From Aspidapion aeneum (Eukaryota > Arthropoda > Insecta > Coleoptera > Brentidae), in assembly GCA_963576565.1 (NCBI GenBank), contig OY755048.1, forward strand, positions 4,780,501 through 4,844,500: a stretch of 64,000 bases of DNA, given 5' to 3'. The position numbers and the translations under genes were made by a program. Each line of letters begins with the position of its first letter. Positions within the stretch are counted from its first letter, which is position 1. The notes below the pieces were generated by a model. It was given only the letters and a program-made list of their open reading frames with translations. It searched no databases and had not been told where the DNA came from. This document shows positions 20,232-34,430 of the stretch, piece after piece.

Positions 20232-23200
20232 TATTGTGTAGTATCATCGGAAACGCAAAGATATATAAAAAATTTTGAAATCGGAGCAACTTTTTTTTTA
20301 TCGAAAAAATTAGGGTCACCATAGCTTACACTACTATTGTGTAGTATCATCGGAAACGCAAAGATATATAAAAATTTTTGAAATCGGAGCAACTTTTTTT
20401 TTATCGAAAAAATTAGGATCACCATAACTTACACTACTATTGTGTAGTATCATCTGAAACGCAAAGATATATAAAAATTTTTGAAATCGGAGCAATTTTT
20501 TTTTTCGAAAAAATTAGGATAACCATAACTTACACTACTGTGTAGTATCATCTGAAACGCAAAGATATATAAAAAATTTTGAAATCGGAGCAATTTTTTT
20601 TTTTCGAAAAAATTAGGATAATCATAGCTTACACTAATATTGTGTAGTATCATCGGAAACGCAAAGATATATAAAAATTTTTGAAATCGGAGCAACTTTT
20701 TTTTTATCGAAAAAATTAGGGTCACCATAGCTTACACTACTATTGTGTAGTATCATCGGAAACGCAAAGATATATAAAAATTTTTGAAATCGGAGCAACT
20801 TTTTTTTTATCGAAAAAATTAGGGTCACCATAGCTTACACTACTATTGTGTAGTATCATCGGAAACGCAGATATATAAAAATTTTTGAAATCGGAGCAAT
20901 TTTTTTTTTCGAAAAAATTAGGATAACCATAGCTTACACTAATATTGTGTAGTATCATCGGAAACGCAAAGATATATAAAAATTTTTGAAATCGGAGCAA
21001 CTTTTTTTTATCGAAAAAATTAGGATAACCATAGCTTACACTAATTTTGTGTAGTATCATCGGAAACGCAAAGATATATAAAAATTTTTGAAATCGGAGC
21101 AACTTTCTTTTTATCGAAAAAATTAGGATCACCATAACTTACACTACTATTGTGTAGTATCTGAAACGCAAAGATATATAAAAATTTTTGAAATCGGAGC
21201 AATTTTTTTTTTTCGAAAAAATTAGGATAACCATAGCTTACACTAATATTGTGTAGTATCATCGGAAACGCAAAGATATATAAAAATTTTTGAAATCGGA
21301 GCAACTTTTTTTTTATCGAAAAAATTAGGGTCACCATAGCTTACACTACTATTGTGTAGTATCATCGGAAACGCAAAGATATATAAAAATTTTTGAAATC
21401 GGAGCAATTTTTTTTTTCGAAAAAATTAGGATAACCATAGCTTACACTAATATTGTGTAGTATCATCGGAAACGCAAAGATATATAAAAAATTTTGAAAT
21501 CGGAGCAACTTTTTTTTTATCGAAAAAATTAGGATAACCATAGCTTACACTAATTTTGTGTAGTATCATCGGAAACGCAAAGATATATAAAATTTTTTTA
21601 AATCGGAGCAACTTTTTTTTTATCGAAAAAATTAGGATCACTATAGCTTACACTACTATTGTGTAGTATCATCTGAAACGCAAAAATATATAAAAATTTT
21701 TGAAATCGGAGCAATTTTTTTTTTTCGAAATAATTAGGATAACCATAGCTTACACTAATATTGTGTAGTATCATCGGAAACGCAAAGATATATAAAAATT
21801 TTTGAAATCGGAGCAACTTTCTTTTTATCGAAAAAATTAGGATCACCATAACTTACACTACTATTGTGTAGTATCATCTGAAACGCAAAGATATATAAAA
21901 ATTTTTGAAATCGGAGCAATTTTTTTTTTCGAAAAAATTAGGATAACCATAGCTTACACTAATATTGTGTAGTATCATCGGAAACGCAAAGATATATAAA
22001 AATTTTTGAAATCGGAGCAATTTTTTTTTTCGAAAAAATTAGGATAACCATAGCTTACACTAATATTGTGTAGTATCATCGGAAACGCAAAGATATATAA
22101 AAATTTTTGAAATCGGAGCAACTTTTTTTTTATCGAAAAAATTAGGATAACCATAGCTTACACTAATTTTGTGTAGTATCATCGGAAACGCAAAGATATA
22201 TAAAAATTTTTTAAATCGGAGCAATTTTTTTTTTTTCGAAAAAATTAGGATAACCATAGCTTACACTAATATTGTGTAGTATCATCGGAAACGCAAAGAT
22301 ATATAAAAATTTTTGAAATCGGAGCAACTTTTTTTTTATCGAAAAAATTAGGATCACTATAGCTTACACTACTATTGTGTAGTATCATCTGAAACGCAAA
22401 GATATATAAAAATTTTTGAAATCGGAGCAATTTTTTTTTTTCGAAAAAATTAGGATAACCATAGCTTACACTAATATTGTGTAGTATCATCGGAAACGCA
22501 AAGATATATAAAAATTTTTGAAATCGGAGCAACTTTTTTTTTATCGAAAAAATTAGGATCACCATAACTTACACTACTATTGTGTAGTATCATCTGAAAC
22601 GCAAAGATATATAAAAATTTTTGAAATCGGAGCAATTTTTTTTTTCGAAAAAATTAGGATCACCATAACTTACACTACTATTGTGTAGTATCATCTGAAA
22701 CGCAAAGATATATAAAAATTTTTGAAATCGGAGCAATTTTTTTTTTTTCGAAAAAATTAGGATAACCATAACTTACACTACTATTGTGTAGTATCATCTG
22801 AAACGCAAAGATATATAAAAATTTTTGAAATCGGAGCAATTTTTTTTTTTCGAAAAAATTAGGATAACCATAACTTACACTACTATTGTGTAGTATCATC
22901 TGAAACGCAAAGATATATAAAAATTTTTGAAATCGGAGCAATTTTTTTTTTTCGAAAAAATTAGGATCACCATAACTTACACTACTATTGTGTAGTATCA
23001 TCTGAAACGCAAAGATATATAAAAATTTTTGAAATCGGAGCAATTTTTTTTTTTCGAAAAAATTAGGATAACCATAACTTACACTACTATTGTGTAGTAT
23101 CATCTGAAACGCAAAGATATATAAAAATTTTTGAAATCGGAGCAATTTTTTTTTTCGAAAAAATTAGGATAACCATAGCTTACACTAATATTGTGTAGTA

Positions 23201-24525
23201 TCATCGGAAACGCAAAGATATATAAAAATTTTTGAAATCGGAGCAATTTTTTTTTTTCGAAAAAATTAGGATAACCATAGCTTACACTAATATTGTGTAG
23301 TATCATCGGAAACGCAAAGATATATAAAAATTTTTGAAATAGGAGCAATTTTTTTTTTTCGAAAAAATTAGGATAACCATAGCTTACACTAATATTGTGT
23401 AGTAACATCTGAAACGCAAAGATATATAAAAATTTTTGAAATCGGAGCAACTTTTTTTTTATCGAAAAAATTAGGATCACCATAACTTACACTACTATTG
23501 TGTAGTATCATCTGAAACGCAAAGATATATAAAAAATTTTGAAATCGGAGCAATTTTTTTTTTTCGAAAAAATTAGGATAACCATAGCTTACACTAATAT
23601 TGTGTAGTATCATCGGAAACGCAAAGATATATAAAAATTTTTGAAATCGAAGCAATTTTTTTTTTTTCGAAAAATTAGGATAACCATAGCTTACACTAAT
23701 ATTGTGTAGTATCATCGGAAACGCAAAGATATATAAAAATTTTTGAAATCGGAGCAATTTTTTTTTTTTCGAAAAAATTAGGATAACCATAGCTTACACT
23801 AATATTGTGTAGTATCATCGGAAACGCAAAGATATATAAAAATTTTTGAAATCGGAGCAACTTTTTTTTTATCGAAAAAATTAGGATCACCATAACTTAC
23901 ACTACTATTGTGTAGTATCATCTGAAACGCAAAGATATATAAAAATTTTTGAAATCGGAGCAATTTTTTTTTTTCGAAAAAATTAGGATAACCATAGCTT
24001 ACACTAATATTGTGTAGTATCATCGGAAACGCAAATATATATAAAAATTTTTGAAATCGGAGCAACTTTTTTTTTATCGAAAAAATTAGGGTCACCATAG
24101 CTTACACTACTATTGTGTAGTATCATCGGAAACGCAAAGATATATAAAAATTTTTGAAATCGGAGCAATTTTTTTTTTTTTTTCGAAAAAATTAGGATAA
24201 CCATAGCTTATACTAATATTGTGTAGTATCATCGGAAACGCAAAGATATATAAAAAATTTTGAAATCGGAACAACTTTTTTTTTATCGAAAAAATTAGGA
24301 TCACTATAGCTTACACTACGGTTGTGTAGTATCATCTGAAACGCAAAGATATATAAATTTTTTTGAAATCGGAGCAATTTTTTTTTTTTCGAAAAAATTA
24401 GGATAACCATAGCTTACACTAATATTGTGTAGTATCATCGGAAACGCAAAGATATATAAAAATTTTTGAAATCGGAGCAACTTTTTTTTTATCGAAAAAA
24501 TTAGGATCACCATAACTTACACTAC
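20232..24525 (+). repeat. Module B, copy 2 (~4.29 kb)
   Basis: All B markers seen in copy 1 recur at an offset of about 15.42 kb, for example actactgtgtag (20535), acgcagatat (20867), agtatctgaa (21157), cgaaataatt (21727), gtaacatctg (23402) and acgcaaatatata (24031). It lacks the four-base loss of copy 1 and has a private ctacggttgtg near 24318 where other copies read ctactgttgtg. Confidence 0.9.
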
Positions 24526-27064
24526 TATTGTGTAGTATCATCTGAAACGCAAAGATATATAAAAATTTTTGAAATCGGAGCAATTTTTTTTTTTTCGAAA
24601 AAATTAGGATAACCATAGCTTACACTAATATTGTGTAGTATCATCGGATACGCAAAGATATATAAAATTTTTTGAAATCGGAGCAACTTTTTTTTTATCG
24701 AAAAAATTAGGGTCACCATAGCTTACACTACTATTGTGTAGTATCATCGGAAACGCAAAGATATATAAAAAATTTTGAAATCGGAGCAATTTTTTTTTTT
24801 CGAAAAAATTAGGATAACCATAGCTTACACTAATATTGTGTAGTATCATCGGAAACGCAAAGATATATAAAAATTTTTGAAATCGGAGCAATTTTTTTTT
24901 TTCGAAAAAATTAGGATAACCATAGCTTACACTAATATTGTGTAGTATCATCGGAAACGCAAAGATATATAAAAAATTTTGAAATCGGAGCAATTTTTTT
25001 TTTCGAAAAAATTAGGATAACCATAGCTTACACTAATATTGTGTAGTATCATCGGAAACGCAAAGATATATAAAAATTTTTGAAATCGGAGCAACTTTTT
25101 TTTTATCGAAAAAATTAGGATAACCATAGCTTACACTACTATTGTGTAGTATCATCTGAAACGCAAAGATATATAAAAATTTTTGAAATCGGAGCAATTT
25201 TTTTTTTTTCGAAAAAATTAGGATAACCATAGCTTACACTAATATTGTGTAGTATCATCGGAAACGCAAAGATATATAAAAATTTTTGAAATCGGAGCAA
25301 CTTTTTTTTTATCGAAAAAATTAGGATCACCATAACTTACACTACTATTGTGTAGTATCATCTGAAACGCAAAGATATATAAAAATTTTTGAAATCGGAG
25401 CAATTTTTTTTTTTCGACAAAATTAGGATAACCATAGCTTACACTAATATTGTGTAGTATCATCGGAAACGCAAAGATATATAAAAATTTTTGAAATCGG
25501 AGCAACTTTTTTTTTATCGAAAAAATTAGGGTCACCATAGCTTACACTACTATTGTGTAGTATCATCGGAAACGCAAAGATATATAAAAAATTTTGAAAT
25601 CGGAGCAATTTTTTTTTCCGAAAAAATTAGGATAACCATAGCTTACACTAATATTGTGTAGTATCATCGGAAACGCAAAGATATATAAAAATTTTTGAAA
25701 TCTGAGCAATTTTTTTTTTCGAAAAAATTAGGATAACCATAGCTTACACTAATATTGTGTAGTATCATCGGAAACGCAAAGATATATAAAAATTTTTGAA
25801 ATCGGAGCAACTTTTTTTTTATCGAAAAAATTAGGATCACCATAACTTACACTACTATTGTGTAGTATCATCTGAAACGCAAAGATATATAAAAATTTTT
25901 GAAATCGGAGCAATTTTTTTTTTCGAAAAAATTAGGATAACCATAGATTACACTAATATTGTGTAGTATCATCGGAAACGCAAAGATATATATAAAAAAA
26001 AATTTTTTTCGAAAAAATTAGGATAACCATAGCTTACACTAATATTGTGTAGTATCATCGGAAACGCAAAGATATATAAAAATTTTTGAAATCGGAGCAA
26101 TTTTTTTTTTTCGAAAAAATTAGGATAACGATAACTTACACTACTATTGTGTAGTATCATCTGAAACGCAAAGATATATAAAAATTTTTGAAATCGAAGC
26201 AATTTTTTTTTTCGAAAAAATTAGGATAACCATAACTTACACTACTATTGTGTAGTATCATCTGAAACGCAAAGATATATAAAAATTTTTGAAATCGGAG
26301 CAATTTTTTTTTTTTCGAAAAAATTAGGATAACCATAGCTTACACTAATATTGTGTAGTATCATCGGAAACGCAAAGATATATAAAAATTTTTGAAATCG
26401 GAGCAACTTTTTTTTTATCGAAAAAATTAGGATCACCATAACTTACACTACTATTGTGTAGTATCATCTGAAACGCAAAGATATATAAAAATTTTTGAAA
26501 TCGGAGCAATTTTTTTTTTTTCGAAAAAATTAGGATAACCATAACTTACACTACTATTGTGTAGTATCATCTGAAACGCAAAGATATATAAAAAATTTTG
26601 AAATCGGAGCAATTTTTTTTTTTCGAAAAAATTAGGATAACCATAACTTACACTACTATTGTGTAGTATCATCTGAAACGCAAAGATATATAAAAAATTT
26701 TGAAATCGGAGCAATTTTTTTTTTTTCGAAAAAATTAGGATAACCATAACTTACACTACTATTGTGTAGTATCATCTGAAACGCAAAGATATATAAAAAT
26801 TTTTGAAATCGGAGCAATTTTTTTTTTCGAAAAAATTAGGATAACCATAGCTTACACTAATATTGTGTAGTATCATCGGAAACGCAAAGATATATAAAAA
26901 TTTTTGAAATCGGAGCAACTTTTTTTTTATCGAAAAAATTAGGATCACCATAACTTACACTACTATTGTGTAGTATCATCTGAAACGCAAAGATATATAA
27001 AAATTTTTGAAATCGGAGCAATTTTTTTTTTCGAAAAAATTAGGATAACCATAGCTTACACTAA
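24526..27064 (+). repeat. Module E, copy 2 (~2.54 kb)
   Basis: Markers catcggatacgc (24654), ccgaaaa (25618), gaaatctgagc (25700), catagattacac (25946), the shortened monomer and gataacg (26126) are all present. A private cgacaaaatt lies near 25417. The part from about 26.0 kb on recurs 1,944 bp further along. Confidence 0.88.
25957..26042 (+). repeat. Shortened monomer in module E (86 bp)
   Basis: Same position as the shortened monomer of E copy 1. Here the sequence reads gatatatataaaa, one ta longer, before an A run, a T run and cgaaaaaatt; gaaatcggagcaa is missing. Confidence 0.85.
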
Positions 27065-27782
27065 TATTGTGTAGTATCATCGGAAACGCAAAGATATATA
27101 AATATTTTTGAAATCGGAGAAATTTTTTTTTTATCGAAAAAATTAGGATCACCATAACTTACACTACTATTGTGTAGTATCATCTGAAACGCAAAGTACA
27201 TAAAAATTTTTGAAATCGGAGCAATTTTTTTTTTTTCGAAAAAATTAGGATAACCATAGCTTACACTAATATTGTGTAGTATCATCGGAAACGCAAAGAT
27301 ATATAAAAAATTTTGAAATCGGAGCAACTTTTTTTTTATCGAAAAAATTAGGATCACTATAGCTTACACTACTATTGTGTAGTATCATCTGAAACGCAAA
27401 GATATATAAAAATTTTTGAAATCGGAGCAATTTTTTTTTTTTTCGAAAAAATTAGGATAACCATAACTTACACTACTATTGTGTAGTATCATCTGAAACG
27501 CAAAGATATATAAAAATTTTTGAAATCGGAGCAATTTTTTTTTTTTCGAAAAAATTAGGATAACCATAGCTTACACTAATATTGTGTAGTATCATCTGAA
27601 ACGCAAAGATATATAAAAAATTTTGAAATCGGAGCAATTTTTTTTTTTCGAAAAAATTAGGATAACCATAACTTACACTACTATTGTGTAGTATCATCTG
27701 AAACGCAAAGATATATAAAAATTTTTGAAATCGGAGCAATTTTTTTTTTCGAAAAAATTAGGATAACCATAGCTTACACTAA
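27065..27782 (+). repeat. Module A, short form (about 7 monomers)
   Basis: Monomers 1-7 can be followed with gagaaattt and aaagtacat (g at 27196). Monomer 7 ends with ggataacc near 27771 in place of the ggatatcc expected there. The sequence then returns to module E type rather than completing the unit. Confidence 0.8.
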
Positions 27783-29008
27783 TATTGTGTAGTATCATCG
27801 GAAACGCAAAGATATATAAAAATTTTTGAAATCGGAGCAACTTTTTTTTTATCGAAAAAATTAGGATCACCATAACTTACACTACTATTGTGTAGTATCA
27901 TCTGAAACGCAAAGATATATAAAAATTTTTGAAATCGGAGCAATTTTTTTTTTCGAAAAAATTAGGATAACCATAGCTTACACTAATATTGTGTAGTATC
28001 ATCGGAAACGCAAAGATATATAAAAATTTTTGAAATCGGAGCAATTTTTTTTTTTCGAAAAAATTAGGATAACGATAACTTACACTACTATTGTGTAGTA
28101 TCATCTGAAACGCAAAGATATATAAAAATTTTTGAAATCGAAGCAATTTTTTTTTTCGAAAAAATTAGGATAACCATAACTTACACTACTATTGTGTAGT
28201 ATCATCTGAAACGCAAAGATATATAAAAATTTTTGAAATCGGAGCAATTTTTTTTTTTTCGAAAAAATTAGGATAACCATAGCTTACACTAATATTGTGT
28301 AGTATCATCGGAAACGCAAAGATATATAAAAATTTTTGAAATCGGAGCAACTTTTTTTTTATCGAAAAAATTAGGATCACCATAACTTACACTACTATTG
28401 TGTAGTATCATCTGAAACGCAAAGATATATAAAAATTTTTGAAATCGGAGCAATTTTTTTTTTTTCGAAAAAATTAGGATAACCATAACTTACACTACTA
28501 TTGTGTAGTATCATCTGAAACGCAAAGATATATAAAAAATTTTGAAATCGGAGCAATTTTTTTTTTTCGAAAAAATTAGGATAACCATAACTTACACTAC
28601 TATTGTGTAGTATCATCTGAAACGCAAAGATATATAAAAAATTTTGAAATCGGAGCAATTTTTTTTTTTTCGAAAAAATTAGGATAACCATAACTTACAC
28701 TACTATTGTGTAGTATCATCTGAAACGCAAAGATATATAAAAATTTTTGAAATCGGAGCAATTTTTTTTTTCGAAAAAATTAGGATAACCATAGCTTACA
28801 CTAATATTGTGTAGTATCATCGGAAACGCAAAGATATATAAAAATTTTTGAAATCGGAGCAACTTTTTTTTTATCGAAAAAATTAGGATCACCATAACTT
28901 ACACTACTATTGTGTAGTATCATCTGAAACGCAAAGATATATAAAAATTTTTGAAATCGGAGCAATTTTTTTTTTCGAAAAAATTAGGATAACCATAGCT
29001 TACACTAA
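27783..29008 (+). repeat. Module E, repeated end segment (~1.23 kb)
   Basis: gataacg (28071) and cgaagcaa (28139) recur 1,944-1,945 bp after their positions in E copy 2, followed by the normal E end and a new A start at 29009. The shortened monomer next to gataacg in other full E copies is absent here. Confidence 0.82.
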
Positions 29009-30033
29009 TATTGTGTAGTATCATCGGAAACGCAAAGATATATAAATATTTTTGAAATCGGAGAAATTTTTTTTTTATCGAAAAAATTAGGATCACCATA
29101 ACTTACACTACTATTGTGTAGTATCATCTGAAACGCAAAGTACATAAAAATTTTTGAAATCGGAGCAATTTTTTTTTTTTCGAAAAAATTAGGATAACCA
29201 TAGCTTACACTAATATTGTGTAGTATCATCGGAAACGCAAAGATATATAAAAAATTTTGAAATCGGAGCAACTTTTTTTTTATCGAAAAAATTAGGATCA
29301 CTATAGCTTACACTACTATTGTGTAGTATCATCTGAAACGCAAAGATATATAAAAATTTTTGAAATCGGAGCAATTTTTTTTTTTTTCGAAAAAATTAGG
29401 ATAACCATAACTTACACTACTATTGTGTAGTATCATCTGAAACGCAAAGATATATAAAAATTTTTGAAATCGGAGCAATTTTTTTTTTTTCGAAAAAATT
29501 AGGATAACCATAGCTTACACTAATATTGTGTAGTATCATCTGAAACGCAAAGATATATAAAAAATTTTGAAATCGGAGCAATTTTTTTTTTTCGAAAAAA
29601 TTAGGATAACCATAACTTACACTACTATTGTGTAGTATCATCTGAAACGCAAAGATATATAAAAATTTTTGAAATCGGAGCAATTTTTTTTTCGAAAAAA
29701 TTAGGATATCCATAGCTTACACTAATATTGTGTAGTATCATCGGAAACGCAAAGATATATAAAAATTTTTGAAATCGGAGCAACTTTTTTTTTATCGAAA
29801 AAATTAGGATCACCATAACTTACACTACTATTGTGTAGTATCATCTGAAACGCAAAGATATATAAAAAATTTTGAAATCGGAGCAATTTTTTTTTTCGAA
29901 AAAATTAGGATAACCATAACTTACACTACTATTGTGTAGTATCATCTGAAACGCAAAGATATATAAAAATTTTTGAAATCGGAGCAATTTTTTTTTTTTT
30001 CGAAAAAATTAGGATAACCATAACTTACACTAA
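29009..30033 (+). repeat. Module A, 10-monomer form leading into module B
   Basis: Carries gagaaattt, aaagtacat (g at 29140) and ggatatcc near 29704. The T run before ggatatcc is one shorter than in neighbouring A units. It exits to B at 30034. Confidence 0.86.
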
Positions 30034-33000
30034 TATTGTGTAGTATCATCGGAAACGCAAAGATATATAAAAAATTTTGAAATCGGAGCAACTTTTTTTT
30101 TATCGAAAAAATTAGGGTCACCATAGCTTACACTACTATTGTGTAGTATCATCGGAAACGCAAAGATATATAAAAATTTTTGAAATCGGAGCAACTTTTT
30201 TTTTATCGAAAAAATTAGGATCACCATAACTTACACTACTATTGTGTAGTATCATCTGAAACGCAAAGATATATAAAAATTTTTGAAATCGGAGCAATTT
30301 TTTTTTTCGAAAAAATTAGGATAACCATAACTTACACTACTGTGTAGTATCATCTGAAACGCAAAGATATATAAAAAATTTTGAAATCGGAGCAATTTTT
30401 TTTTTTCGAAAAAATTAGGATAATCATAGCTTACACTAATATTGTGTAGTATCATCGGAAACGCAAAGATATATAAAAATTTTTGAAATCGGAGCAACTT
30501 TTTTTTTATCGAAAAAATTAGGGTCACCATAGCTTACACTACTATTGTGTAGTATCATCGGAAACGCAAAGATATATAAAAATTTTTGAAATCGGAGCAA
30601 CTTTTTTTTTATCGAAAAAATTAGGGTCACCATAGCTTACACTACTATTGTGTAGTATCATCGGAAACGCAAAGATATATAAAAATTTTTGAAATCGGAG
30701 CAACTTTTTTTTTATCGAAAAAATTAGGGTCACCATAGCTTACACTACTATTGTGTAGTATCATCGGAAACGCAGATATATAAAAATTTTTGAAATCGGA
30801 GCAATTTTTTTTTTCGAAAAAATTAGGATAACCATAGCTTACACTAATATTGTGTAGTATCATCGGAAACGCAAAGATATATAAAAATTTTTGAAATCGG
30901 AGCAACTTTTTTTTATCGAAAAAATTAGGATAACCATAGCTTACACTAATTTTGTGTAGTATCATCGGAAACGCAAAGATATATAAAAATTTTTGAAATC
31001 GGAGCAACTTTCTTTTTATCGAAAAAATTAGGATCACCATAACTTACACTACTATTGTGTAGTATCTGAAACGCAAAGATATATAAAAATTTTTGAAATC
31101 GGAGCAATTTTTTTTTTTCGAAAAAATTAGGATAACCATAGCTTACACTAATATTGTGTAGTATCATCGGAAACGCAAAGATATATAAAAATTTTTGAAA
31201 TCGGAGCAACTTTTTTTTTATCGAAAAAATTAGGGTCACCATAGCTTACACTACTATTGTGTAGTATCATCGGAAACGCAAAGATATATAAAAATTTTTG
31301 AAATCGGAGCAATTTTTTTTTTCGAAAAAATTAGGATAACCATAGCTTACACTAATATTGTGTAGTATCATCGGAAACGCAAAGATATATAAAAAATTTT
31401 GAAATCGGAGCAACTTTTTTTTTATCGAAAAAATTAGGATAACCATAGCTTACACTAATTTTGTGTAGTATCATCGGAAACGCAAAGATATATAAAATTT
31501 TTTTAAATCGGAGCAACTTTTTTTTTATCGAAAAAATTAGGATCACTATAGCTTACACTACTATTGTGTAGTATCATCTGAAACGCAAAAATATATAAAA
31601 ATTTTTGAAATCGGAGCAATTTTTTTTTTTCGAAATAATTAGGATAACCATAGCTTACACTAATATTGTGTAGTATCATCGGAAACGCAAAGATATATAA
31701 AAATTTTTGAAATCGGAGCAACTTTCTTTTTATCGAAAAAATTAGGATCACCATAACTTACACTACTATTGTGTAGTATCATCTGAAACGCAAAGATATA
31801 TAAAAATTTTTGAAATCGGAGCAATTTTTTTTTTCGAAAAAATTAGGATAACCATAGCTTACACTAATATTGTGTAGTATCATCGGAAACGCAAAGATAT
31901 ATAAAAATTTTTGAAATCGGAGCAATTTTTTTTTTCGAAAAAATTAGGATAACCATAGCTTACACTAATATTGTGTAGTATCATCGGAAACGCAAAGATA
32001 TATAAAAATTTTTGAAATCGGAGCAACTTTTTTTTTATCGAAAAAATTAGGATAACCATAGCTTACACTAATTTTGTGTAGTATCATCGGAAACGCAAAG
32101 ATATATAAAAATTTTTTAAATCGGAGCAATTTTTTTTTTTTCGAAAAAATTAGGATAACCATAGCTTACACTAATATTGTGTAGTATCATCGGAAACGCA
32201 AAGATATATAAAAATTTTTGAAATCGGAGCAACTTTTTTTTTATCGAAAAAATTAGGATCACTATAGCTTACACTACTATTGTGTAGTATCATCTGAAAC
32301 GCAAAGATATATAAAAATTTTTGAAATCGGAGCAATTTTTTTTTTTCGAAAAAATTAGGATAACCATAGCTTACACTAATATTGTGTAGTATCATCGGAA
32401 ACGCAAAGATATATAAAAATTTTTGAAATCGGAGCAACTTTTTTTTTATCGAAAAAATTAGGATCACCATAACTTACACTACTATTGTGTAGTATCATCT
32501 GAAACGCAAAGATATATAAAAATTTTTGAAATCGGAGCAATTTTTTTTTTCGAAAAAATTAGGATCACCATAACTTACACTACTATTGTGTAGTATCATC
32601 TGAAACGCAAAGATATATAAAAATTTTTGAAATCGGAGCAATTTTTTTTTTTTCGAAAAAATTAGGATAACCATAACTTACACTACTATTGTGTAGTATC
32701 ATCTGAAACGCAAAGATATATAAAAATTTTTGAAATCGGAGCAATTTTTTTTTTTTCGAAAAAATTAGGATAACCATAACTTACACTACTATTGTGTAGT
32801 ATCATCTGAAACGCAAAGATATATAAAAATTTTTGAAATCGGAGCAATTTTTTTTTTTCGAAAAAATTAGGATCACCATAACTTACACTACTATTGTGTA
32901 GTATCATCTGAAACGCAAAGATATATAAAAATTTTTGAAATCGGAGCAATTTTTTTTTTTCGAAAAAATTAGGATAACCATAACTTACACTACTATTGTG

Positions 33001-34430
33001 TAGTATCATCTGAAACGCAAAGATATATAAAAATTTTTGAAATCGGAGCAATTTTTTTTTTCGAAAAAATTAGGATAACCATAGCTTACACTAATATTGT
33101 GTAGTATCATCGGAAACGCAAAGATATATAAAAATTTTTGAAATCGGAGCAATTTTTTTTTTTCGAAAAAATTAGGATAACCATAGCTTACACTAATATT
33201 GTGTAGTATCATCGGAAACGCAAAGATATATAAAAATTTTTGAAATAGGAGCAATTTTTTTTTTTCGAAAAAATTAGGATAACCATAGCTTACACTAATA
33301 TTGTGTAGTAACATCTGAAACGCAAAGATATATAAAAATTTTTGAAATCGGAGCAACTTTTTTTTTATCGAAAAAATTAGGATCACCATAACTTACACTA
33401 CTATTGTGTAGTATCATCTGAAACGCAAAGATATATAAAAAATTTTGAAATCGGAGCAATTTTTTTTTTTCGAAAAAATTAGGATAACCATAGCTTACAC
33501 TAATATTGTGTAGTATCATCGGAAACGCAAAGATATATAAAAATTTTTGAAATCGAAGCAATTTTTTTTTTTCGAAAAATTAGGATAACCATAGCTTACA
33601 CTAATATTGTGTAGTATCATCGGAAACGCAAAGATATATAAAAATTTTTGAAATCGGAGCAATTTTTTTTTTTTCGAAAAAATTAGGATAACCATAGCTT
33701 ACACTAATATTGTGTAGTATCATCGGAAACGCAAAGATATATAAAAATTTTTGAAATCGGAGCAACTTTTTTTTTATCGAAAAAATTAGGATCACCATAA
33801 CTTACACTACTATTGTGTAGTATCATCTGAAACGCAAAGATATATAAAAATTTTTGAAATCGGAGCAATTTTTTTTTTTCGAAAAAATTAGGATAACCAT
33901 AGCTTACACTAATATTGTGTAGTATCATCGGAAACGCAAATATATATAAAAATTTTTGAAATCGGAGCAACTTTTTTTTTATCGAAAAAATTAGGGTCAC
34001 CATAGCTTACACTACTATTGTGTAGTATCATCGGAAACGCAAAGATATATAAAAATTTTTGAAATCGGAGCAATTTTTTTTTTTTTTTCGAAAAAATTAG
34101 GATAACCATAGCTTATACTAATATTGTGTAGTATCATCGGAAACGCAAAGATATATAAAAAATTTTGAAATCGGAACAACTTTTTTTTTATCGAAAAAAT
34201 TAGGATCACTATAGCTTACACTACTGTTGTGTAGTATCATCTGAAACGCAAAGATATATAAATTTTTTTGAAATCGGAGCAATTTTTTTTTTTTCGAAAA
34301 AATTAGGATAACCATAGCTTACACTAATATTGTGTAGTATCATCGGAAACGCAAAGATATATAAAAATTTTTGAAATCGGAGCAACTTTTTTTTTATCGA
34401 AAAAATTAGGATCACCATAACTTACACTAC
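30034..34430 (+). repeat. Module B, copy 3, one monomer longer (~4.40 kb)
   Basis: B markers recur in order (actactgtgtag 30339, acgcagatat 30772, agtatctgaa 31062, gtaacatctg 33307, acgcaaatatata 33936). It has three consecutive caac/gggtcacc monomers after gataatc where other B copies have two, so monomer 30543-30645 or 30646-30748 is an added copy. Confidence 0.9.
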
